Shown piece by piece: positions 58,728 through 64,000 of a stretch of 64,000 nt of DNA. This DNA comes from Pseudomonas sp. DTU_2021_1001937_2_SI_NGA_ILE_001 (lineage in GTDB: Bacteria > Pseudomonadota > Gammaproteobacteria > Pseudomonadales > Pseudomonadaceae). The translations under genes and the position numbers were made by a program. Location of the stretch: the NCBI RefSeq assembly GCF_032463525.1, contig NZ_CP135971.1, forward strand, positions 4,526,001-4,590,000, written 5' to 3'. Each line of letters begins with the position of its first letter. Position 1 is the first letter of the stretch. The notes under the pieces are model-generated. The model was not told the origin of the DNA and searched no databases. It worked only from the letters and a program-made list of their open reading frames with translations.

Positions 58728-60452
58728 TCAGTCTCCGCGCGTCACGCGCAGCACCTCGTCGAGGGAGGTCACGCCGGCAACGGCCTGGCGCAGGCCGTCT
58801 TCATACAAGGTGCGCAACCCACCCCGTCGGGCAGCCTGTTCGAGTGTCGCGGCATCGGCCTGACGCATCAGCAGGCTACGCAGTTCTTCGTTCATCACCA
58901 GCAGTTCGGTGATTGCGCTACGACCATGGAAGCCACCGCCCGGCAACTCGCTGGCCGGGCGGTAGAGCATGATCGGGCGTTGCTCGGTGAAGCGTTCAAG
59001 ACCGTGCTCGGCCACCAGTTCAGGCGGCGCTTCGAAGGCGATGCGTGTGACCGGGTCAAGGCGACGCACCAGACGCTGGGCCAGGATGCCCTTGACGGTG
59101 GAGGCGATCAGGTAACTCTCCACGCCCATGTCCAGCAGGCGGGTGATACTCGCCGCCGCGCTGTTGGTGTGCAGGGTGGACAACACCAGGTGGCCGGTGA
59201 GGGCGGATTGAATCGCGATGCGGCAGGTTTCCAGGTCGCGCATCTCACCGATCATGATCACGTCGGGGTCCTGCCGCACGATGGAGCGCAGCGCGCCGGC
59301 GAAGTCCAGGCCGATGGAGGGCTTGACCTGAATCTGGTTGATGCCTTCGAGCTGGTATTCCACCGGGTCTTCGACGGTGATGATCTTGCGTTCGGCGGTG
59401 TTCAGGCGTGACAGCGCCGTATATAGGGTGGTGGTCTTGCCTGAGCCGGTAGGGCCGGTGACCAGCAGGATGCCGTTGGGGTTTTCCAGCACGTCGAGAA
59501 AGTTGGCCAGGCGTTCGCCGTCCATGCCCAGGCTGGGAAAATCGAAATTCACCGTTTCGCGATCGAGCAGGCGCATGACCACCGACTCGCCGAAGCTGGT
59601 CGGTACGGTGCTGACCCGTAGGTCCAGCTCCTTGCCTTGTATGCGCAGCATGATCCGGCCGTCCTGCGGCAGGCGCCGCTCGGCGATGTCCAGCCTGGCC
59701 ATGATCTTCAGGCGCGAAATGATCGCTGCCGATGAACTCGAGGGTGGTGCCTCGGCCTCGTGCAGCACCCCGTCGATGCGGTAGCGCACTTTCAGCTGGC
59801 TTTCGAAGGGTTCGATGTGGATGTCCGAAGCGCGTTGTTCGACGGCGCGCTGCAGGATCAGGTTGACCAGGCGGATGACCGGGGCTTCGGAGGCCAGGTC
59901 CTTGAGATGCTCGATGTCTTCTTCGGCTCCGCCGTGCTCATCCATGGTTTCGATCAACGAGCCCATGGCCGAGCGGCCTTGGCCGTAGAAACGCTCGATC
60001 AGGCCATCGACTTCGCTGGCCAGGCCCACCGACACATACACCGGGGTCTGGCAGGCATAGCGCACCGCCTCCAGCCCATAGGCATTGGCGGGATTGGCGG
60101 CCAGCACATGCACGCCATCGGCGTGGCTGCCGATAGGCAGCAACCGGTTGTGACGCATGAAGCGCTCACTCAATACGGGCAGCGTGTCGGTGGGCGGCGG
60201 GACGGCATCGGCAACCAGTAAAGGTGCCTCAAGCGTCGAGGCCCAGGCCCGGGCCAGGTCCATTTCCGAGACCAGGCCGAGGCGTGTCAGCAGTTCGGTC
60301 AGTGAACTGCCGGGTGATTCCTGCGCGAGTCGCTGTGCCCGTTCCAGATCGACTGCTTTGAGCCCGGCGTTTGCCAACAGCCAGGCACACAGCGCCTCGG
60401 CCGAATGCCCGCTCAGGTGCTCAAGATGGACAGGATTCAAAGTATCGGGCAC
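58728..60452 (-). CDS. gspE: Type II secretion ATPase GspE, lacking the tetracysteine motif
   Basis: A 574-residue ATPase. The N-terminal MshEN-like region precedes the T2SSE domain with Walker A GPTGSGKTTTLYTALSRL (residues ~333-350), Asp box and Walker B (DPDVIMIGEMRD), and His box (STLHTNSAAASITRLLDMG). The CxxC-x(n)-CxxC zinc module normally between the His box and C-terminus is absent: the region reads RRLDPVTRIAFEAPPELV and PIMLYRPASELPGGGFHGR with no Cys. It starts at a GTG and is the first gsp gene of the run. Confidence 0.93.
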   Translation of the reverse strand: MPDTLNPVHLEHLSGHSAEALCAWLLANAGLKAVDLERAQRLAQESPGSSLTELLTRLGLVSEMDLARAWASTLEAPLLVADAVPPPTDTLPVLSERFMRHNRLLPIGSHADGVHVLAANPANAYGLEAVRYACQTPVYVSVGLASEVDGLIERFYGQGRSAMGSLIETMDEHGGAEEDIEHLKDLASEAPVIRLVNLILQRAVEQRASDIHIEPFESQLKVRYRIDGVLHEAEAPPSSSSAAIISRLKIMARLDIAERRLPQDGRIMLRIQGKELDLRVSTVPTSFGESVVMRLLDRETVNFDFPSLGMDGERLANFLDVLENPNGILLVTGPTGSGKTTTLYTALSRLNTAERKIITVEDPVEYQLEGINQIQVKPSIGLDFAGALRSIVRQDPDVIMIGEMRDLETCRIAIQSALTGHLVLSTLHTNSAAASITRLLDMGVESYLIASTVKGILAQRLVRRLDPVTRIAFEAPPELVAEHGLERFTEQRPIMLYRPASELPGGGFHGRSAITELLVMNEELRSLLMRQADAATLEQAARRGGLRTLYEDGLRQAVAGVTSLDEVLRVTRGD

Positions 60453-60524
60453 GAGCTAACTTCAAATACGACAAACAGCAGGTGTAGCGCACCTGGTGTT
60501 CTTTATTAATGGATGAGTGGGATG

Positions 60525-60752
60525 TTAGTTCGAGTTGCTGGAAAACTGTTGGGCGGGGCGGCCACGCTTGTTTTCGTCTGCCTGAACTTGCTTCTGTTTT
60601 TTACTTTCAACTTTCACGTTTTTTGTTTGTGTCATCAGGGTGCTGTCCGGTGCGCCGGATGCCGAATCCTGAGTGCTGGATTCGGCCGCAAAAGTGCTGG
60701 CGGATACGGCAAGCGTCATGGCAGCGATAGCACTAAGCAATGGCAATTTCAT
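60525..60752 (-). CDS. Small exported protein of unknown function
   Basis: A 75-residue protein with a clear signal peptide (MKLPLLSAIAAMTLAVSASTFA) and a ~52-residue mature part that is Ser/Thr/Gln/Lys-rich and lacks Cys, ending RPAQQFSSNSN. I recognise no family. GGAG lies 9 nt upstream of ATG 60752. It is 72 nt upstream of gspE on the same strand with a weak 6-bp hairpin (60479-60495) between them, so it may be the first gene of the T2SS transcript or a separate unit. Its base composition is less GC-rich than the gsp genes. Confidence 0.72.
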   Translation of the reverse strand: MKLPLLSAIAAMTLAVSASTFAAESSTQDSASGAPDSTLMTQTKNVKVESKKQKQVQADENKRGRPAQQFSSNSN

Positions 60753-61217
60753 ATCGTGGTTCTCCAATGTTTGTGACAGCTTTGAAAGGACTGGGCGTGA
60801 CCGGATCGTCGCTTTCTGCTCACCCTCTGCGGGCTTTTACCCCCTGATTTCATTGGGGATTGGGCGATCCTTGGTCATTTTGCTAAACCTACAGACCTGT
60901 AGGTTTTGTGAGAGTTCACCTTGTGTGTCAAAAAATTTCCGGGTTTTTCTATTTGTATATTTTTGTTTGACTTCAACTAAAAATGTAAGTCTTAATTTAA
61001 AAGACGCGTGGGTCCACCGCGCACTTAGCTGGCGCAGTGCCAGTAACTTTGGTTCTACCTAGTTTGTTGCCCAAGTTCACGGCGAGTCTGTGCTTGTGCC
61101 TTTTTCTGCTCGCAGTTTGCTCTGGAAACTGCGGTATAGGTGTTGTATTGCCATGAATAAAGGCATCCAGCCTGCACGCTGCGACCTTTGCGCACAGGGG
61201 ATATCTGGAGAGTTTTA
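60753..61217. other. AT-rich divergent spacer between the small exported protein and the GH3 gene
   Basis: 465 bp with no gene I can support. The middle (about 60880-61010) is strongly AT-rich against a GC-rich background. It carries a 22-bp palindrome at 60885-60906, a CCCC-N10-GGGG hairpin at about 60841-60858, and a possible -35 TTGACT near 60968. Promoters for both flanking genes should lie here. Such AT-rich stretches are usual sites for MvaT/TurA-type silencers in pseudomonads. Confidence 0.55.
60885..60906. promoter_or_regulatory. Perfect 22-bp palindrome, candidate operator
   Basis: AAACCTACAG and CTGTAGGTTT are exact inverted arms of 10 bp with an AC spacer. The site lies about 135 bp from the start of the small exported protein and 310 bp from the GH3 start. 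The size and symmetry suit a dimeric repressor; the regulator is unknown. Confidence 0.5.
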
Positions 61218-63959
61218 ATGCGAAGCCGTAAAACGATTGGTGCTCACTCGGCATTGGCGCTTTTGAGCCTGGCCATTGGTTATGCCAACGCTGCAACCAC
61301 CACCACCCAGGAGCAGTTGGCGGCCCGTGAAGCCCGCGCCGACAAAGAGGCCGAGAAGACCCTGGCGAAGATGACCCAGGAAGAGAAGCTGACCTACATC
61401 GGTGGGGTCCTGGGTTGGGACGTGAAGCCATTGTCGCAATACGGCATTCCACAGATCCATGGTACAGACGGCGGCGCCGGCGTTCGTTACGTCAGTGAAG
61501 GCAACGATCAAGGTGTGGTTTACCCTGCCGGTCCGAACCTGGCGGCAACCTTCAACCCCCGTCGCGCCATCGACTTCGGTCGTGCCCTGGGCTACGACAC
61601 GGCCACCGGTGGCTACCAATTCGTGACAGGGCCGGGCATGAACCTGTACCGCATGCCATGGAGCGGTCGGGCGTTCGAATACCTCTCGGGTGAAGACCCG
61701 TTCCTGGGCGCCAGCCTCGCTCCTGCGGTGATCAACGGCATCCAGCAGCGCCGGGTCTGGGCTGAAGCCAAGCACTACGCCGCTAACGACCAGGAAACCA
61801 ACCGCTTCATCCTCAACCAGGTGATGCCGGAGCGGGTGCTGCGCGAGATGAGTCTGCCTGCGTTCGAGTCGGCGACCAAGAACAGCACCGTTGCGATGAT
61901 GATGTGTGCGTTCCAGAAGGTGAACGGCGAGTACGCGTGTGAAAACAAACACCTGCTCACGGACATTCTGAAAAAGGAATGGGGCTTCAAAGGCCTGGTG
62001 CAGAGCGACTACAACGCCATCGTCCATGGCCTGCCCGCCGCACAGGCCGGCAGCGACCTGGACATGATGGGCGGCCAGATGAACAGCAAGGTGCTCAAGC
62101 CTTACCTGGACAGCGGTGAGCTGGACATGGCGACCATCGATGACAAGGTTCGTCGCATCCTCAAGAACATCTACCTGTACCAGTTCGACAAAATCGCACC
62201 GCTGACCACCCACAACATGGCCAGCGCCACCAGCAACAAGGTCGCGCTGAACATTGCCCGTGAAGGCATCGTGCTGCTGAAAAACCAGAACGACGTGCTG
62301 CCGCTGGACAAGTCCAAGGTCAAGCGCATCGCCGTGGTCGGCGACCTGGCCAAATACGCTCCACCGACCGGTTTTGGCAGCGCCTATGTCGATGCCAGCC
62401 ACTACATCAGCGAGCTGAGCGGTCTGCAACAAATGGCGCCGGGCGCCAAGGTCGAGTTCCTCGACAGCCTGTCGCTGGACCCGGCGGCTTCGAAGTGGAC
62501 CACCACCGACAGCAAAGGCAACACGGTCGACGGCATGAAGGCCGAGTTCTTCAACAACGCCAACTGGTCCGGCGATCCGTCGAGCGTGCGCATCGACAAC
62601 CATGTCGATATGGACTGGTCCACCGACGATCTGCCGAGCAATGGCGATGTCAACAACACCTCGATTCGCTGGAGCGGCCAGATCAAGCCGACCATCAGCG
62701 GCGACCAGGTGTTCAAGGTCCGCGCCGACGGCGCCGTGCGCCTGTGGGTCAACGGCAAGAAGATCATCGACAACGGCGACGGTGAGAACATCACCTTCGG
62801 CAGCATTCCGCCGACCATCCCGGAGTCGGGCAAGATCAAGCTTGAAGCCGGCAAGACCTATGACGTGAAGCTGGAATACTCGCGTCGCGACGGTTACCTC
62901 TCCACGCTGGGCGGCCTGGTCGGTGTGCAGATGGCCTGGGCGTCGCTGGCCGCCCCGCAGGATCTGTCGCAGTACGATGCGGTTGTGGTCGCTGTGGGCA
63001 ACAGCAACGAATACGAAGGTGAAGGCTTCGACCACAGCTTCGACCTGCCCGAGTACCAGAACGAGCTGATCCAGAGCATCGCCAAGGCCAACCCGAACAC
63101 CATCGTCACCATGCACGGTGGTACCGGGCTGAAGATGAGCGACTGGATCGACCAGGTGCCGGCGGCGCTGCATGCGTTCTATCCGGGCCAGAACGGTGGT
63201 CAGGCACTGGCCGAGATCCTCTTCGGCAAGGTCAACCCATCCGGCAAGCTGCCGATCAGCATCGAGCGCAACGTCGAAGACAACCCGCTGTATAAGGACT
63301 TCCCGAAGTTCGACAGCACCCGCAAGCTGGTCAAGGAACTCAGCTACAAGAACGACCTGACCATGCTCGGCTACCGTGGTTACGACAAGACCGGCACCAA
63401 GCCGCTGTTCGCCTTCGGCCACGGCCTGTCGTACACGCAGTTCACCTACAACAACATCTCGGTCACGCCGGGGGTTGCGGTGGGCAACACGCCAATCAAG
63501 GTGTCCTTCGACCTGACCAACAGCGGCAAGCGCGCCGGTTCCGAAGTCGCCGAGCTGTACGTCGGCCAGAAGAATCCGAAAGTCGAGCGCGCGGTCAAGG
63601 AGCTCAAGGGCTACAAGAAGGTCTTCCTGCAGCCGGGTGAAACCCGCCGGGTCACCATCGAACTCAATGACCGCTCGCTGGCGTACTTCGATGAGGCGAG
63701 CAAGCAGTGGGTCGTCGATGCCGACACCTTCGACATCAGCGTGGGTTCGGCCTCGGATGACATTCGCCTGAACGGCAGCCTGGTCAACCAGTTCCGTCAG
63801 GAGCTGTCGACCACCACCAGCAACCCGCTGCCACGTTCGGCACTGAACTCGACCAAGGCGCTACTGCCTGCGGTCAAGACCGGTGGGGTTTTCGACCAGG
63901 ACGAAAACATCAACGACGGTAACGGCAACGCCGACTATGACGGCAGCACCGACTACTGA
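61218..63959 (+). CDS. Exported family 3 glycoside hydrolase with PA14 insert
   Basis: A 913-residue enzyme. A signal peptide (SALALLSLAIGYANA|A) is followed by the GH3 N-domain with KHYAANDQETNR (Lys185/His186) and the nucleophile Asp264 in GLVQSDYNAI. The GH3 C-domain starts near GIVLLKNQNDVLPL and is split by a PA14 domain (residues ~440-580, MKAEFFNNANWSGD and FKVRADGAVRLWVNG). A fibronectin-III-like domain (ELYVGQKNPKVERAVKELKGY) and a short acidic tail (DENINDGNGNADYDGS) end it. It probably acts as a beta-glucosidase on oligo- or polysaccharide. GGAG 7 nt upstream supports ATG 61218. Confidence 0.92.
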   Translation: MRSRKTIGAHSALALLSLAIGYANAATTTTQEQLAAREARADKEAEKTLAKMTQEEKLTYIGGVLGWDVKPLSQYGIPQIHGTDGGAGVRYVSEGNDQGVVYPAGPNLAATFNPRRAIDFGRALGYDTATGGYQFVTGPGMNLYRMPWSGRAFEYLSGEDPFLGASLAPAVINGIQQRRVWAEAKHYAANDQETNRFILNQVMPERVLREMSLPAFESATKNSTVAMMMCAFQKVNGEYACENKHLLTDILKKEWGFKGLVQSDYNAIVHGLPAAQAGSDLDMMGGQMNSKVLKPYLDSGELDMATIDDKVRRILKNIYLYQFDKIAPLTTHNMASATSNKVALNIAREGIVLLKNQNDVLPLDKSKVKRIAVVGDLAKYAPPTGFGSAYVDASHYISELSGLQQMAPGAKVEFLDSLSLDPAASKWTTTDSKGNTVDGMKAEFFNNANWSGDPSSVRIDNHVDMDWSTDDLPSNGDVNNTSIRWSGQIKPTISGDQVFKVRADGAVRLWVNGKKIIDNGDGENITFGSIPPTIPESGKIKLEAGKTYDVKLEYSRRDGYLSTLGGLVGVQMAWASLAAPQDLSQYDAVVVAVGNSNEYEGEGFDHSFDLPEYQNELIQSIAKANPNTIVTMHGGTGLKMSDWIDQVPAALHAFYPGQNGGQALAEILFGKVNPSGKLPISIERNVEDNPLYKDFPKFDSTRKLVKELSYKNDLTMLGYRGYDKTGTKPLFAFGHGLSYTQFTYNNISVTPGVAVGNTPIKVSFDLTNSGKRAGSEVAELYVGQKNPKVERAVKELKGYKKVFLQPGETRRVTIELNDRSLAYFDEASKQWVVDADTFDISVGSASDDIRLNGSLVNQFRQELSTTTSNPLPRSALNSTKALLPAVKTGGVFDQDENINDGNGNADYDGSTDY

Positions 63960-64000
63960 TTGACCCACGGGCGCCGACTTCGCTGACGGTGAAACGGAAC

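Noticed and set aside
60525..60752. KRGRP in the small exported protein as a DNA-binding AT-hook
   Set aside because: The protein has a signal peptide and is exported; a single RGRP is weak evidence.
61215..63422. 735-codon open frame antisense to the GH3 gene
   Set aside because: Shadow; the GH3 gene has a signal peptide, catalytic residues and a ribosome-binding site.

Overview
The window is about 64 kb of GC-rich gammaproteobacterial chromosome that reads as Pseudomonas, most likely the P. putida group. The grounds are the proA-nadD-rsfS-rlmH-mrdA-rodA-mltB-rlpA-dacA-ybeD-lipB-lipA order, the leuS-lptE-holA and miaB-phoH-ybeY-corC-lnt blocks, a membrane glucose dehydrogenase, and REP elements of the Pseudomonas type (GTAGGAGCGGCTTCAGCCGCGAA and variants). 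No integrase, transposase, phage gene, CRISPR array, tRNA or rRNA was found; most of the window is core chromosome.

Layout. 1-624: N-terminus of gcd, cut by the window edge. 969-5302 (minus strand): a flavoprotein, a small NAD(P)-binding protein, a MORN-repeat plus C13-peptidase lipoprotein, and a MaoC/PhaJ hydratase. 5463-7140 (plus): CidA/LrgA, CidB/LrgB and a LON-domain protein. 7246-9242 (minus): a DedA-PAP2 fusion and the 3-methyladenine glycosylase Mpg. 9501-20874 (plus): a long run that joins proline and NAD synthesis, ribosome silencing and rRNA methylation (rsfS, rlmH), the rod-shape and cell-wall machinery (PBP2, RodA, MltB, RlpA, DacA) and lipoate synthesis (ybeD, lipB, lipA). 21095-27165 (minus): a second MltB-type transglycosylase, arfA with a built-in terminator hairpin, holA, lptE and leuS. 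27477-28694 (plus): an unknown protein and a YdcF-family protein. 28850-34245 (minus): lnt, corC, ybeY, phoH and miaB. 34369-46592: DUF1820, a Sel1 protein, hemL, an Ada-AlkA fusion with ogt, thiE/thiD, an orphan 7TM-DISM histidine kinase, an AidB-like acyl-CoA dehydrogenase, amn and rluE.

46737-50457 is the less ordinary part: an Lrp/AsnC regulator faces a possible small RNA that ends in a strong terminator, followed by a Gln-rich DUF6515 envelope protein, a FieF-type cation exporter, a YceK-like lipoprotein and a small unknown gene. 50483-60452 (minus) is a complete-looking, tightly overlapping type II secretion operon, gspE-F-G-H-I-J-K-L-M-N-D. Its secretin carries a lipobox and its ATPase lacks the usual tetracysteine zinc motif, so it resembles an Hxc-like accessory system rather than the housekeeping Xcp. 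A small secreted protein of unknown function sits just upstream in the same direction. Across an AT-rich spacer holding a 22-bp palindrome, an exported family 3 glycoside hydrolase with a PA14 insert runs the other way (61218-63959); it is a possible, unproven substrate of the secretion system.

The best candidates for something new are the T2SS, small secreted protein and GH3 neighbourhood, the MORN-C13 lipoprotein, and the small-RNA candidate opposite the Lrp regulator. None is proven here; each finding says what would test it.
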